Assembly: GCF_001431595.1 (NCBI RefSeq)
Contig: NZ_LDJO01000024.1
Location: 86,228-150,227, forward strand
Direction of reading: 5' to 3'
Source of the DNA: Stenotrophomonas acidaminiphila
GTDB taxonomy: Bacteria; Pseudomonadota; Gammaproteobacteria; Xanthomonadales; Xanthomonadaceae
DNA length: 64,000 nucleotides
The number at the start of each line of letters is the position of its first letter. The first letter of the stretch is position 1. The notes beneath the pieces were generated by a model, which made no database searches, was not told the origin of the DNA, and saw only the letters and a program-made list of their open reading frames with translations. Both the position numbers and the translations under genes were made by a program. Positions 19,213-29,176 of this stretch are shown here, one piece after another.

Positions 19213-21684
19213 TCAGAACCGGTACATCAGCTCCATGCCATAGAACCGCGGCTCGCTGACCCCGGCAGCGGTGGTGCCGACCACCGTGGTGCCATAGGTG
19301 TAGAGCCCGTTCACGTAGCGGTTGTCGAAGACATTGTTGGCGTAGGCAGCCACGCTCCAGTGCGTGGACGGCGAGCGCCAGCGCAGGTACAGGTCGGTGC
19401 GGTTGCGTTCCTCGCCGATGGTGAAGGCGGCGTAGCGCCCGCAGTTGCCCTGGCTCAGGGAACCGGCGTTGCAGCGCGCACTGCCGCCATAGGAATGGCG
19501 TGCCGAGAACATCAGCTCGCCATGCGCGCCCAGCGGCACGGTGTAGGCGGCCCCGGCGGCGAAGGACAGGCTCGGCTCGCCGGTCGGCTGCCCCCCCAGG
19601 TCGATCCCTTCCGGGGTGACGTAGTTCTTGTAGGTAGAGTCGATCCATTCGACGGCGACATCGATGCTCAGATGATCGCTGGCCTGCCAGCGCGCGCTGA
19701 AATCGACACCGTGCGCGGCCAGGTCGCTGGTGCTGACCACATAGCGCGGGATGTCGGACGTCGTGTCCAGCCGGATCGCCTGGCGGTTGTCGTAGACATA
19801 GTGGAACACCGACGCCTCGTACTGGATGCGCAGGTCGCGCAGGTCGCGCTTGATGCCGGCCTCGAAGTTCCAGACGCTTTCGTTGGCGAAGCTGGCGCCC
19901 GGCGAGAACGCGTTGTAGCCGCCGGCCTTGTAGCCCTTGGCCACCGAGGCGAACAGCATGGTGTCGGCGGACGGGTGGTAGTCGATCACCAGGCGCGGGC
20001 TCCAGTCGCTCCACGCGTGGCTGGCGCGGTTGGTCACGCCCTTGTTGGCCATCGAGACCGGGTCGCTGAAGGCCAGGTCGAAGCCGGCCAGGAACGCGGC
20101 ATCGATCGGAATCAGGCCGTCGCCGTCGGTGTCCATGGCGCACAGGCCCAGCGCCTGGCACGGCACCGGCTGCGGCAGCACGCCGTACTGCTCCAGCGCC
20201 TGCAGCGCCTGGTTCAGGGCATCGGCGCGGTGGTGGTCGTTGAACCAGGTGAACGCCTTGCGGTCGCGCGTATAGCGCAGGCCGAAAGTCAGGTTGAGCG
20301 TGTCGGTGGCGTGCCAGATGACATCGCCGAACAGCGCGTAGGCGGTGGAATCGACGGTGTTGTCGTACGCCTCGCGCCATGGGTGGCCGAACAGCTGCAC
20401 CGGGAGGCCGTAGAAGTCGGCCGCATCCTGCAGCATGCCGAACAGCGGCATCCCGTACAGGCCGGCCGCCGCCGTATTGATGCTGTCGCTGGTCAGGTCG
20501 ACCACGCTGGATTGGCGCGCCTTTTCCTGGAACCAGCTGGCACCGGCAACCCAGTCCAGCCGCCCGGTGTTGCCGCTGAATTTGAACTCCTGGTACCAGG
20601 TGGTGTTGTCCTCGATGTTGATGGTATCCAGGTACAGCTCGCGGCGGTGGGTGCCGTCTTCCTCGGCGCGGTTGTAGGTATCGAAGCTGCGCCAGGCGCT
20701 GGTCGACACCAGGTGGCCCCATTCGAACGCGTGGTCGAGGATCAGGGTCGCGCCATCGAACGTGCGCGTCTCGTTGTTGTCCGCCACGTCGGTATGGGCG
20801 GCGTGGCCGATCGGGTCCTGGTAGTGCGCCGGATCGGCGGGTACCGGCGGCAGCCCCGGCGCCGGCGGCAACGCGACGATGCCGATGGCCGGGCGCGAGC
20901 GCTGGTCAAGGTCCTCGTGGTCCCAGCTCAGCAGCATCTGCGTGTTGTCGTCGATGTCCCAGCGCAACGCCGCGCGCGTGGCCCAGTTGCGGCCGTCGTC
21001 GAGCGGCCTGCCGGTGGCCGTGTCCCTGACCCAGCCGTCGGTCTGGCTGTTCATCGCATTGAAGCGGAAGGCCGTGGTCTCGCCCGCCGGCAGGTTGAGC
21101 ATGCCGTCGAAGTACTGCTTGCCATGGTTGCCCACGCGCACCCGCGCGCGGCCGCCGAACTGGTCGTCGGGCCGCCGGGTCACGATGGACACCGCACCGG
21201 CGGCGGTGTTGCGCCCGAACAGGGTGCCCTGCGGGCCCTTCAGCACCTCGATGCGCTCGACGTCCAGGAACGGCAGCACGGTGCCGCCGCCGCGGCCGGC
21301 GTAGACGCCATCGACATAGACGCCGACGGTCGGGTCGGTACCGATGCCGAAGTCACCGGTACTCAGGCCGCGCAGCTTGAAGCTGGCCTGGGTGGGCTGG
21401 TCGTCGCTGATCGACAGGCCCGGGACGAAACTGTCCAGGTCGCCCAGGTTCTCGGCCATGGTCTGTTCGATGACGCTCTGGCCGACCACCTGCAGGGCGA
21501 TGGGGACATCCTTGAGCTCCTGCTCGCGGCTCTGCGCGGTCACCACGATCCGGTCCAGCTCGATCGCCTCCGGTGGTGCTGGCGGCGGATGCTGCACCTG
21601 CGCCTGCACGGCCAGTGCCGGCGTGGCCAGCAGCGAGGTCAGCAGCGCCCTGCGGACGCCGCGCGACAATCGGTTGTATGTCAT
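19213..21684 (-). CDS. TonB-dependent outer-membrane receptor
   Basis: An 823-residue outer-membrane transporter. A signal peptide (RALLTSLLATPALAVQAQ) is followed by a short proline-rich stretch and a TonB box-like IELDRIVVTAQ. The plug domain (about 55-165) contains VPIALQVVGQSVIEQ, TVGVYVDGVYAGRGGG and IEVLKGPQGTLFGRNTAAGAVSI. The beta-barrel ends in an aromatic residue (YGMELMYRF), as outer-membrane proteins do. I chose ATG 21684 (AAGGGG upstream); ATG 21702 is an alternative. It lies 94 bases downstream of the di-haem lipoprotein with no terminator visible, so it probably belongs to that operon. The ligand is unknown. Confidence 0.9.
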   Translation of the reverse strand: MTYNRLSRGVRRALLTSLLATPALAVQAQVQHPPPAPPEAIELDRIVVTAQSREQELKDVPIALQVVGQSVIEQTMAENLGDLDSFVPGLSISDDQPTQASFKLRGLSTGDFGIGTDPTVGVYVDGVYAGRGGGTVLPFLDVERIEVLKGPQGTLFGRNTAAGAVSIVTRRPDDQFGGRARVRVGNHGKQYFDGMLNLPAGETTAFRFNAMNSQTDGWVRDTATGRPLDDGRNWATRAALRWDIDDNTQMLLSWDHEDLDQRSRPAIGIVALPPAPGLPPVPADPAHYQDPIGHAAHTDVADNNETRTFDGATLILDHAFEWGHLVSTSAWRSFDTYNRAEEDGTHRRELYLDTINIEDNTTWYQEFKFSGNTGRLDWVAGASWFQEKARQSSVVDLTSDSINTAAAGLYGMPLFGMLQDAADFYGLPVQLFGHPWREAYDNTVDSTAYALFGDVIWHATDTLNLTFGLRYTRDRKAFTWFNDHHRADALNQALQALEQYGVLPQPVPCQALGLCAMDTDGDGLIPIDAAFLAGFDLAFSDPVSMANKGVTNRASHAWSDWSPRLVIDYHPSADTMLFASVAKGYKAGGYNAFSPGASFANESVWNFEAGIKRDLRDLRIQYEASVFHYVYDNRQAIRLDTTSDIPRYVVSTSDLAAHGVDFSARWQASDHLSIDVAVEWIDSTYKNYVTPEGIDLGGQPTGEPSLSFAAGAAYTVPLGAHGELMFSARHSYGGSARCNAGSLSQGNCGRYAAFTIGEERNRTDLYLRWRSPSTHWSVAAYANNVFDNRYVNGLYTYGTTVVGTTAAGVSEPRFYGMELMYRF

Positions 21685-21778
21685 CGCGTTCCCCTTTCCC
21701 ATGTGAGTCCCCCTTGCCAGCATCGGCGCGCGGCGATACCCGGGCCGCACCCTTCCCGTCGTACGTGTGGTTCCGGCG

Positions 21779-22903
21779 CTAGGCGCCGCAGTCCTGCGCG
21801 GGCATCGCCGCGATCCACTGCCGTATCAGCTCCACACCCTCTTCGTGGACCAGGCCGCGCCCCAGCTCCGGCATCATCACGCCGGGGTCCACGCTCTGCA
21901 TGCGGTAGGTCAGGATCGAATCGTCCGGCGCGCCGGGCACGATGTCCCAGGCGCGGTTGCCGGTCCCCTGCCCCGCGGCGATCGGCAGCTTGCAGCGCCC
22001 CAGCCGCAGCGGATCGCGGGTGCCGGCATCCAGCCACATGCCGGAGGTGCGTGCCGCGCCGCTCGGGCTGTGGCAATGCCCGCAGTTGATGTCCAGGTAC
22101 GAACGCGCGCGCGCCTCCAGCGGCGCGGCGCGGTCGTTCCAGGCTACGTTCCGCGGCAGTTCGCCGGCAGGCAGGTCGCCCAGGTAGCCCACTTCCTGCC
22201 AGTGCCGCAGCTGGTTGGCCTTGCCGCCGGCATAGGCGAAGTCATGGTTGAGATGCCGTGCCCTGGGGCCGATCGGGAAGATCTGCCGGGAGGTGAGGTC
22301 GGTGCCGTGGCAGCCGGCGCACTGGTTCTCGTCGGGCACCATGTATTCCAGCGGCTGGCGCCTGCCGTCCGCGCCGGCCAGGGTCAGCGGCACCAGTTCG
22401 CCGGTGCGCATCAGCCGTGCCTCGGTCTGCCCGGCGTTCCACACGTAGGGCAGCGCGATCCAGCCCGAGGCACGACGCACCAGCAGCCGCGTCTCCACCA
22501 GCCGCACCTTGCCCAGCGTCAGCCCACCGTCCGCGTCCGCGCCGGTGTCGTCGCTGCGCAGCACCGTGTCGCCTTCGCCACGCGGGTAATAGAAGGTCTT
22601 GCTGATGATGGTGCCGACCGGGAAATCGATCGCCCCGTCCTGCCGGTAGCGCGCGGGCATGCCGGCCGGCATCCACACGGTGCGCAGCTTGTGCGCGTAG
22701 TCGGTGAACAGCGCGCTGTCCAGGTCGTACGGCAGTACCTGCGCATTGAGCCGCAGGCGGCCGTCGGCCACGTACAGCACGTTCCAGTCGGACAGGCGTT
22801 CGGGCTGGCCCTCGGCAAAGAAGTGCACGGGCGCCGGGGCACGCGTGCAGGCGCCCAGGGCGAGCAGTCCGGCCAGTCCCAGCAGGATCCGATGCAGCGA
22901 CAT
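21779..22903 (-). CDS. Di-haem c-type lipoprotein of the SO2930/HNE_0200 family
   Basis: A 374-residue exported lipoprotein. The signal peptide ends in the lipobox LGAC (Cys19). Two c-type haem sites are visible: CAGCH at 195-199 and CGHCH at 274-278. Surrounding conserved elements are YDLDSALFTDYAHKLRTVWMP, FPVGTIISKTFYYP, PYVWNAGQTEA, NQLRHWQEVGYL and SYLDINCGHCHSPSGAARTSG. I recognise the family paired with parallel beta-helix proteins (recalled as TIGR03806, function unknown). ATG 22903 has GAGGTGGGG upstream; GTG 22912 is possible. It starts 10 bases after the beta-helix gene stops, so translation is probably coupled. It likely moves electrons in the periplasm or at the outer membrane. 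Confidence 0.85.
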   Translation of the reverse strand: MSLHRILLGLAGLLALGACTRAPAPVHFFAEGQPERLSDWNVLYVADGRLRLNAQVLPYDLDSALFTDYAHKLRTVWMPAGMPARYRQDGAIDFPVGTIISKTFYYPRGEGDTVLRSDDTGADADGGLTLGKVRLVETRLLVRRASGWIALPYVWNAGQTEARLMRTGELVPLTLAGADGRRQPLEYMVPDENQCAGCHGTDLTSRQIFPIGPRARHLNHDFAYAGGKANQLRHWQEVGYLGDLPAGELPRNVAWNDRAAPLEARARSYLDINCGHCHSPSGAARTSGMWLDAGTRDPLRLGRCKLPIAAGQGTGNRAWDIVPGAPDDSILTYRMQSVDPGVMMPELGRGLVHEEGVELIRQWIAAMPAQDCGA

Positions 22904-22913
22904 GCGCCCCACC

Positions 22914-24131
22914 TCAACCGCGCTTCAGGTCGACCGCCGGCAGCGACGGCAACGTGCAGTCGTAGCGCGTGGCGTCCTTGCTCGGGTTCTTGTAGCCGCC
23001 TGGGCCGTCGGCATTGAGCACGCCGGAGACGTCGCGCAGGCAGATCTGCGGGCCTTCGGCGCGCCGCGGATTGACGTAGCCGTCGAACAGAACGTCCGGG
23101 AAGCTCCCGCTCAGGCCGTACATCGCCACCTTCAGGGCCTTGAAGTCCATGCGGTCGGGCGAATCGCCGCCACCGGACAGGCGGTTGCCATGCACGTGGA
23201 TGCGTTCCGGGTACGGATCGAACCCGTCGGAGGCCTTGTCGTCTTTGTAGCCGGTGGAATACACGCTGGAAACGATGATGTTGGCGGTGCGGTTGCCGCC
23301 GATGTCGTTGTCGAAGATCTCGATGTTGTCGTTGGAGTTGATCACCACGCCGCTGCCGGCCGGCACGCTGGCCACCGGGGTGCCCTTGGCGCCGAAATTG
23401 TCGTGGTTGTTCTCCAGCACCTTGTTCCGGAATACCCGGATCGCATCGCCCTGCTGGGTCAGCGCCGGCATGTTGAACACCAGGATGCCGCCGGTGTTGC
23501 CGGTGGCCAGGTTGTCGTGGACGTCGGCGTTGATGGTGTTCTCGATCTCGATGCCGGCCACGTTGCGCTCGGCACGGTTGTTGCGGACGATGACGTCGCG
23601 CGACTGGCCCACGTAGATGCCCGAATCCGAGGCGCCGATGGCCACCGAGTCCTCGATCAGCACGTTCCTGCACAGCACCGGGTACAGGCCATAGCCGCCG
23701 TTGCTGGTCTTCGGCCCGCCGGTCCACTCCACGCGCACGCCGCGGACGGTGACGTTCTCGCACTGGCTGATCTTGAAGCCGTCGCCCTTGCTGTCCTCGA
23801 TCGCCAGGTTCTCCAGGGTGAAACCGTTGGCGTTCACCAGCAGGCCCTCGGCGCCGGCCTTCTGGCCCTTGAAGCTGAGGATCGACTTGTCCATGCCCTT
23901 GCCGCGCAGGGTGACGTTGTCCACGCGCAGGCTGAGGCTGCGGTCGAACCGGAAGGTCCCCTCCGGCACCTCGATCACGTCACCGGGCCTGGCATCGAGC
24001 AGCTTCTCCTGCAGCACCTTGGCGAAGCCGGCGTCAGCGGGCGCCGGAACCGGAGCCTCGGGCGCCTTATTGCACCCGGAGAGGACGAGCGCAACGGCGC
24101 CGATCGTGCCGACAAGAATGCTGCATTGCAT
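22914..24131 (-). CDS. Parallel beta-helix lipoprotein partner of the di-haem protein
   Basis: A 405-residue exported protein with lipobox LSGC (Cys20) after MQCSILVGTIGAVALV. From about residue 50 it shows repeated short strands typical of a right-handed beta-helix: VTLRGKGMDKSILSF, FTLENLAIEDS, VTVRGVRVEWT, VLIEDSVAIG, VIVRNNRAERN, VHDNLATGN and IEIFDNDIGGN. The fold resembles pectate-lyase, NosD and carbohydrate-binding beta-helices. I recognise the family as the one regularly paired with the di-haem lipoprotein (recalled as TIGR03805); no activity is known. It is the first gene of the presumed operon and is divergent from an AraC regulator. A GGGAGAG ribosome-binding site supports ATG 24131. 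Confidence 0.85.
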   Translation of the reverse strand: MQCSILVGTIGAVALVLSGCNKAPEAPVPAPADAGFAKVLQEKLLDARPGDVIEVPEGTFRFDRSLSLRVDNVTLRGKGMDKSILSFKGQKAGAEGLLVNANGFTLENLAIEDSKGDGFKISQCENVTVRGVRVEWTGGPKTSNGGYGLYPVLCRNVLIEDSVAIGASDSGIYVGQSRDVIVRNNRAERNVAGIEIENTINADVHDNLATGNTGGILVFNMPALTQQGDAIRVFRNKVLENNHDNFGAKGTPVASVPAGSGVVINSNDNIEIFDNDIGGNRTANIIVSSVYSTGYKDDKASDGFDPYPERIHVHGNRLSGGGDSPDRMDFKALKVAMYGLSGSFPDVLFDGYVNPRRAEGPQICLRDVSGVLNADGPGGYKNPSKDATRYDCTLPSLPAVDLKRG

Positions 24132-24252
24132 GAATTCTCTCCCGTACGTGCTCGCCAAGTCTGCGCCGCAGTCTGGTGCGCCCGGGCACATTGCGCGAAG
24201 GGCATAAGCGGCATACAAAGGGGGGCAAAACGGACAATCGGAAGGACCTCGG
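24132..24252. promoter_or_regulatory. Divergent control region of the beta-helix operon and araC-type gene
   Basis: These 121 bases separate two divergent genes and must contain both promoters. It includes an A-rich patch (24217-24240), an imperfect dyad GTGCG-CCCGGGCAC (24176-24189), and on the plus strand a weak TTGCGC with TACAAA 17 bases further. None of the promoter matches is strong, as expected for regulator-dependent promoters. Confidence 0.45.
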
Positions 24253-25290
24253 ATGCGTTTGAACACCGCAATCGGCGACGACCTGTCCTCCGCCGACCGA
24301 CCGACCAACATCCTCTGCGGGCTGATGCAGTTCGCCGCCGAGAGGGGAACCGACTGCAACGCCTGGTTCGCCGGAACCCGCCTGCAGCCCGAGGAAATCA
24401 GCAACCCCGACACCCGCATCTCCTACCGGCAGGCGAGCACGGTGATCCGTCGTGCGCTGGCCGCGCTGGCGGTCGAGGACCTGGGCCTGGTGCTGGGCGG
24501 CCGCCAGAACCTGGGCAACTTCGGCCTGCTCGGGCTGGCGATGAAGACCGCGCCCGACTTCGGCGAGGCGGTACGCGTCGGCCTGGCCTACCAGCGCAAC
24601 AGCGGCGCGCTGATGGACATCACCCTGGCCGAACAGGGCGACGGTTGCGTGGCGGCGGTCGCCAGCGCCCCGGAGGAGGCCCGCGACCTGCAGCCATTCC
24701 TGTGCGAGGAACTGTTTTCCAGCGTGCTGCAGCTGGTGCGCGAACTGGTCGGCCCCGGGTTCTGCCCGCAGCGCCTGGAGCTTGGATACAAGGCGCCGCA
24801 CCATGCGCAGCGCTACCGCGACGTGTTCGGCTGCGAGGTGCGCTTCGACCAGCCGCGGCATGCGCTGGTGATCGACCGGCGCTGGCTGGAACTGCCATTC
24901 ACCAGCTACAACCCGGTGACGTCGAACCAGGTGATGACCCTGTGCCGCATGCAGATGGACGCCCGCCCGGCATGCGGCGAGACCACCGCCGCGCTGGAGA
25001 GCCACCTGCGCACCCGCCTGCGCGAGAACCCGCAGATGGCCGAGATGGCCGCGGCGCTGCACCTGAGCGAACGCACCCTGCGCAGGCAACTGGCCGAGGA
25101 AGGCACCTCGTTCAGCGCGATCCACGACCGCGTGCGCACCAAGCGGGCGATGGAACTGCTGCGCGACCCGAGCCTGTCCATCGTCGCCATCGGCGGCCGG
25201 CTCGGCTTCAACGACGCCCGCGAGTTCCGCCGCGCCTTCAAGCGCTGGACCGGACGCGCGCCGAGCCAGGCACGACGCTCCGGCGATTGA
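24253..25290 (+). CDS. AraC-family transcriptional regulator
   Basis: A 345-residue activator-type regulator. Residues about 20-210 form the arabinose-binding-like N-terminal domain of the OruR/ArgR group (LVLGGRQNLGNFGLLGLAMKTAPDFGEAV, then LGYKAPHHAQRYRDVFGCEVRFDQPRHAL). Residues about 240-340 form the double helix-turn-helix (MAEMAAALHLSERTLRRQLAEEGTSF and LSIVAIGGRLGFNDAREFRRAFKRWTG). GAAGGA lies 7 bases before ATG 24253. Its divergent position makes it the likely controller of the beta-helix/di-haem/receptor operon; the inducer is unknown. Confidence 0.9.
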   Translation: MRLNTAIGDDLSSADRPTNILCGLMQFAAERGTDCNAWFAGTRLQPEEISNPDTRISYRQASTVIRRALAALAVEDLGLVLGGRQNLGNFGLLGLAMKTAPDFGEAVRVGLAYQRNSGALMDITLAEQGDGCVAAVASAPEEARDLQPFLCEELFSSVLQLVRELVGPGFCPQRLELGYKAPHHAQRYRDVFGCEVRFDQPRHALVIDRRWLELPFTSYNPVTSNQVMTLCRMQMDARPACGETTAALESHLRTRLRENPQMAEMAAALHLSERTLRRQLAEEGTSFSAIHDRVRTKRAMELLRDPSLSIVAIGGRLGFNDAREFRRAFKRWTGRAPSQARRSGD

Positions 25291-25348
25291 ACGCGCGCCG
25301 GGAGGCGCATGCGGCGCACCATGACGGATGCCGGGCGCAGAACGGACA

Positions 25349-25372
25349 ACGCCGCGCATCACTGCGCGGCGT
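25349..25372. terminator. Bidirectional hairpin between araC-type gene and pgi
   Basis: A perfect 10-bp stem (ACGCCGCGCA arm, 25349-25358 with 25363-25372) and a 4-base loop lie between convergent genes. No long T-run is present on either strand. Confidence 0.6.
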
Positions 25373-25417
25373 CGGTCCTGCACCCATGGCCCGGCACCCG
25401 GCGCCGGGCGCGACCGC

Positions 25418-26932
25418 TCAGCCGCGCAGCTGGGCCAGCGCCTCGCGCGTCATCGGGTCGGCGATCTCCACCGCCTCGCCCTGCAGCGCCGGCAGCAGCT
25501 GGTTGGCCAGCTGCTTGCCCAGTTCGACGCCGAACTGGTCGAAGGCGTTGATGCCCCACACCAGCGACTGCACGTAGACCGCGTGCTCGTACATGGCGAC
25601 CAGCGCGCCCAGCGCATGCGGGGTGAGCGCATCGAGCAGGATCAGCGTGCTCGGGCGCCCGCCCGGGTACTGGCGGTGCGGGTCGTCGCTGTCCTGGCCG
25701 TTGGCCAGGGCCTCGGTCTGCGCCAGCAGGTTGGCCAGCAGCGCCTGGTGGTTGACGGTGTACGGGTCGTCGCCGCGCACGCAGCCGATGAAATCGGCCG
25801 GCACGATGCTGGTGCCCTGGTGCAGCGCCTGGAAGAAGCTGTGCTGCACGTCGGTACCCGCCCCGCCCCACCACACCGGCACGGTGTCGGTCTCGACCGG
25901 GCTGCCGTCGAGCCTGACCCGCTTGCCCAGGCTTTCCATCACCAGCTGCTGCAGGTAGGCCGGCAGCAGCGCCAGGCGCTGGTCGTAGGTCATCACCGCG
26001 TGGGTGGCGCAGCCCAGTACGTTGCGGTTCCAGATGTCGGTCAGCGCATGCAGCACCGGCAGGTTGCGCTCCAGCGGCGCGCTGGCCGCATGCGCGTCCA
26101 TTTCCGCCGCACCGGCCAGCAACTGGCCGAAGCGCTCGAAGCCGATCGCCAGTGCGATCGGGAAACCCACCGCCGACCACAGCGAATAGCGGCCGCCGAC
26201 CCAGTCCCACATCGGCAGCACCCGCGCGGCATCGATGTCGAAGGCACGGGCGGCGCGCTCTGGATTGGCGCTGACCGCGTAGAGGCGCTCGCTGCCGCCC
26301 AGCCAATCGCGCAGGATCGCGCCGTTGAGCAGGGTTTCCTGGGTGCCGAAGGTCTTGGAGATCAGGATGCCGGCGGTGGTCGCCGGGTCCAGCGCGGCCA
26401 GCGTGCGCTGCATCGCCGCGCCGTCGACGTTGGAGACGAAATGCACGCGGAAGCGCGCGCCGCTGGCCGGGCGCAGCGCATCGGCCACCAGCCGCGGGCC
26501 CAGGTCGGAACCGCCGATGCCGACGCTGACGACATCGGTGACGTTGCTGGCCTCAAGCGCCTGCACCAGGGCGCCCATGCGCGCCTGCACGGCAGCGGCT
26601 TCGGCATGCGCGGCCACCGCTGCCGGGGCTTCGCTGGCCGTACCGCGCAACGCGCTGTGCAGTACCGCGCGGTCCTCGGTGAGGTTGATCCGCTCGCCGC
26701 CGAACAGGCGCGCGAAGCCGCCGGCGACATCGCGCGCGGCAGCCAGCTCCAGCAGTGCCCGCAGGGCGGCGCGGTCGTATTTCTGCCGCGCGAAGTTCAC
26801 GTACAACGGACCGACCTTGAATGCCAGGGCTTTCACCCGGTCCGGCTCGGCAGCCAACAGCGAAGGAATACCCGTGCCCTGCAGACGCTGGGCGTGGGCG
26901 TGCAATGCGGTCAATCCGTTGTGCGTGGTCAT
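25418..26932 (-). CDS. pgi: Glucose-6-phosphate isomerase
   Basis: Interconverts glucose-6-phosphate and fructose-6-phosphate. It is 504 residues long, slightly shorter than the E. coli enzyme (549). Visible are [19 protein letters not shown], the phosphate-binding [40 protein letters not shown] with the catalytic His, and the C-terminal [16 protein letters not shown] 26932 overlaps the panD stop by ATGA, so pgi is probably translated together with panD. Confidence 0.96.
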   Translation of the reverse strand: MTTHNGLTALHAHAQRLQGTGIPSLLAAEPDRVKALAFKVGPLYVNFARQKYDRAALRALLELAAARDVAGGFARLFGGERINLTEDRAVLHSALRGTASEAPAAVAAHAEAAAVQARMGALVQALEASNVTDVVSVGIGGSDLGPRLVADALRPASGARFRVHFVSNVDGAAMQRTLAALDPATTAGILISKTFGTQETLLNGAILRDWLGGSERLYAVSANPERAARAFDIDAARVLPMWDWVGGRYSLWSAVGFPIALAIGFERFGQLLAGAAEMDAHAASAPLERNLPVLHALTDIWNRNVLGCATHAVMTYDQRLALLPAYLQQLVMESLGKRVRLDGSPVETDTVPVWWGGAGTDVQHSFFQALHQGTSIVPADFIGCVRGDDPYTVNHQALLANLLAQTEALANGQDSDDPHRQYPGGRPSTLILLDALTPHALGALVAMYEHAVYVQSLVWGINAFDQFGVELGKQLANQLLPALQGEAVEIADPMTREALAQLRG

Positions 26933-27309
26933 GCGGCCTGTGTGGGGATGGAGTGGTTGGTGTGGGTGATGCGGTTGTTGCCGTCGACGTAGACCAGCCT
27001 GGGCTGGAAGCTGTCGGCCTCGGCCTCGCTCATGCTGGCGAAGGCGGCGATGATGATGATGTCGCCCACCTGCACGTGGCGCGCGGCGCCGCCGTTGAGC
27101 GAAATCACCCCGCTGCCGGCTTCGGCGCGGATGGCGTAGGTGGAGAAACGCGCGCCGTTGGTCACGTCCCAGATGTGCACCTGTTCGAACTCGCGGATGC
27201 CGGTGGCTTCCAGCAGGTCGCCGTCGATCGCGATGGAGCCTTCGTAGTTCAGCTCCGAATGGGTGACGGTGGCGCGGTGGATCTTGGTCTTGAGCAGGGA
27301 AAGTTGCAT
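26929..27309 (-). CDS. panD: Aspartate 1-decarboxylase
   Basis: Makes beta-alanine for pantothenate. The 126-residue proenzyme cleaves itself between Gly24 and Ser25 ([10 protein letters not shown]), and Ser25 becomes the pyruvoyl cofactor. The N-terminal [16 protein letters not shown] and the later [19 protein letters not shown] are family hallmarks. It is separated from panC by about 180 bases with a terminator, unlike the common panBCD operon, and overlaps pgi downstream. Confidence 0.96.
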   Translation of the reverse strand: MQLSLLKTKIHRATVTHSELNYEGSIAIDGDLLEATGIREFEQVHIWDVTNGARFSTYAIRAEAGSGVISLNGGAARHVQVGDIIIIAAFASMSEAEADSFQPRLVYVDGNNRITHTNHSIPTQAA

Positions 27310-27410
27310 GGCGATGCCGGGAAACTGCGAAAGAAAGCACGCAGTCTAGCACCGGCCGGGGCCCTTGCCCGCACTGCAACATGAGCGGCCGCGCCCGGCC
27401 GCACGGGCAG

Positions 27411-27436
27411 AAAAATGGCGCCACGAGGGCGCCATT
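27411..27436 (-). terminator. Rho-independent terminator after panC
   Basis: A 9-bp stem AATGGCGCC/GGCGCCATT with a 5-base loop. On the minus strand the stem runs into TTTTT (complement of 27411-27415). It ends the panB-panC transcript before panD. Confidence 0.7.
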
Positions 27437-27490
27437 GCAGGACATCGGGCCGCATCGGCCGGGACAATGGGAGTCCCGGCCGGGGCCGGG

Positions 27491-28333
27491 TCAGAACTCG
27501 ATGTTGTCGATCAGGCGGGTATTGCCCAGCCGGGCGGCGACCAGCGCCACGCGTGCGCCGCCCGCGCCCTCGCCCGGCTCGCCCAGGTCCGGCAGGCGCA
27601 CCACCGCGTAGTCGACCTGGAAACCAGCCGCCTGCAGCCGTGCCGCACCCTCGGCCTCGACCTGCGCCCGCGGGGTGCCGGCCAGGCTGGCATCGCGCAT
27701 GCCGAGCAGCACGCGCCGGATCACCGCGGCCTGCGGGCGGGTATCGGCGGTGAGGTACTGGTTGCGCGAGCTCATCGCCAGGCCGTCGTCCTCGCGCACG
27801 ATGTCGCCGCCCACGATCTCGATCGGGAACGCCAGGTCGGCCACCATCTGCCGGATCACCGCCAGTTGCTGGTAGTCCTTGCGGCCGAACGCGGCCATGT
27901 CCGGCTGCACCTGGTTGAACAGGCGCGAGACAACGGTGCACACGCCGTCGAAATGGCCCGGGCGGTGGGCGCCTTCGAGCAGCGCACTGACCCCCGGCAC
28001 GTGCACCTTGGCCGCCAGCTCCACGCCAAACGGGTACATCGATTCGACCGTGGGCAGCCACAGCACGTCGCAGCCGGCCTGCTCAAGCCCGCTGGTGTCC
28101 GCCTCGGGGGTGCGCGGGTAGCGGGTGAAGTCCTCGTTCGGGCCGAACTGGGTCGGGTTGACGAACACGCTGGACACCACGCGGTCGGCATGCCGGCGCG
28201 CCAGCGTGACCAGCGAATAGTGGCCGGCGTGCAGGTTGCCCATGGTCGGCACGAAGCCCACCCGCAGCCCTTCGCGCTTCCAGCCGCCGACGATGGCGCG
28301 CAGCCGGGAAAGTTCGGTGACGGTTTCGATCAT
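27491..28333 (-). CDS. panC: Pantothenate synthetase
   Basis: Joins pantoate and beta-alanine with ATP. It is 280 residues long with the nucleotidyl-transferase HIGH-like motif ([16 protein letters not shown]), [30 protein letters not shown] and the KMSKS-like [11 protein letters not shown] 28333 overlaps the panB stop by ATGA. Confidence 0.97.
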   Translation of the reverse strand: MIETVTELSRLRAIVGGWKREGLRVGFVPTMGNLHAGHYSLVTLARRHADRVVSSVFVNPTQFGPNEDFTRYPRTPEADTSGLEQAGCDVLWLPTVESMYPFGVELAAKVHVPGVSALLEGAHRPGHFDGVCTVVSRLFNQVQPDMAAFGRKDYQQLAVIRQMVADLAFPIEIVGGDIVREDDGLAMSSRNQYLTADTRPQAAVIRRVLLGMRDASLAGTPRAQVEAEGAARLQAAGFQVDYAVVRLPDLGEPGEGAGGARVALVAARLGNTRLIDNIEF

Positions 28334-29145
28334 GATGCGTACGCATGCTCCGCGTCGGGGAAGGTACCGGCGCGGACCGCGTCGGCGTAGGCGCGGACCG
28401 CACCGGCCACCGAACCGCCTTCGGCAAGGAAATCCTTGACGAACTTGGGTCGGCGGTGGCCGCTGTCCAGGCCGAGGAAATCGTGCATCACCAGCACCTG
28501 GCCGTCGCAGCCGGGGCCGGCGCCGATGCCGATGGTGGGGATCGCCACGTCGGCGGTGACCTGCGCGGCCAGCGGCGACGGCACGCATTCGAGCACCAGC
28601 AGCGTGGCGCCTGCGGCGGCCACGGCGCGGGCGTCGGCGCGCAGCCGCTCGGCGGCTTCGCCGCGGCCCTGCACCTTGAAGCCGCCCAGGGTCAGCACCG
28701 ACTGCGGGGTCAGGCCCAGATGCGAACACACCGGGATCTCGCGCTCGACCAGGTAACGGATCACGTCCAGCTTGAAGCCGGCGCCCTCGATCTTGACCAT
28801 CTCCGCGCCGGCGCGCAGCAGCTGCAGCGAGGCCTCGAACGCACGCTCGGGGGTGGCGTCGGCGCCGAACGGCAGGTCGGCCACCAGCAGCGCGCGCTGC
28901 AGCACCCGCGCGACCGCGGTGGTGTGGTAGGCGATGTCGGCGACGGTGACCGGCAGGGTCGAGTCGTGCCCCTGCACCACCATGCCCAGCGAATCGCCGA
29001 CCAGGATCAGGTCGACCCCGTTGGCGTCGAAGGCGCGGGCGAAACCGGCGTCGTAGGCGGTCAACATCACCAGCTTCTGGCCGTTGCGCTTGGCCTCGGC
29101 CAGCGCCGGGACGGTCCAGGGCTTGCTGTCTGCGTGGGTGCTCAT
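28330..29145 (-). CDS. panB: 3-methyl-2-oxobutanoate hydroxymethyltransferase
   Basis: Makes ketopantoate, the first committed step to pantothenate. It is 271 residues long. Visible are [14 protein letters not shown], the metal-binding [36 protein letters not shown] and [22 protein letters not shown]. It sits between folK (31 bases upstream) and panC (4-base overlap), so the pteridine and pantothenate genes are likely one transcript. Confidence 0.97.
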   Translation of the reverse strand: MSTHADSKPWTVPALAEAKRNGQKLVMLTAYDAGFARAFDANGVDLILVGDSLGMVVQGHDSTLPVTVADIAYHTTAVARVLQRALLVADLPFGADATPERAFEASLQLLRAGAEMVKIEGAGFKLDVIRYLVEREIPVCSHLGLTPQSVLTLGGFKVQGRGEAAERLRADARAVAAAGATLLVLECVPSPLAAQVTADVAIPTIGIGAGPGCDGQVLVMHDFLGLDSGHRRPKFVKDFLAEGGSVAGAVRAYADAVRAGTFPDAEHAYAS

Positions 29146-29176
29146 GTGGGGATAACGATCGGTGATGAGCCGCGCA

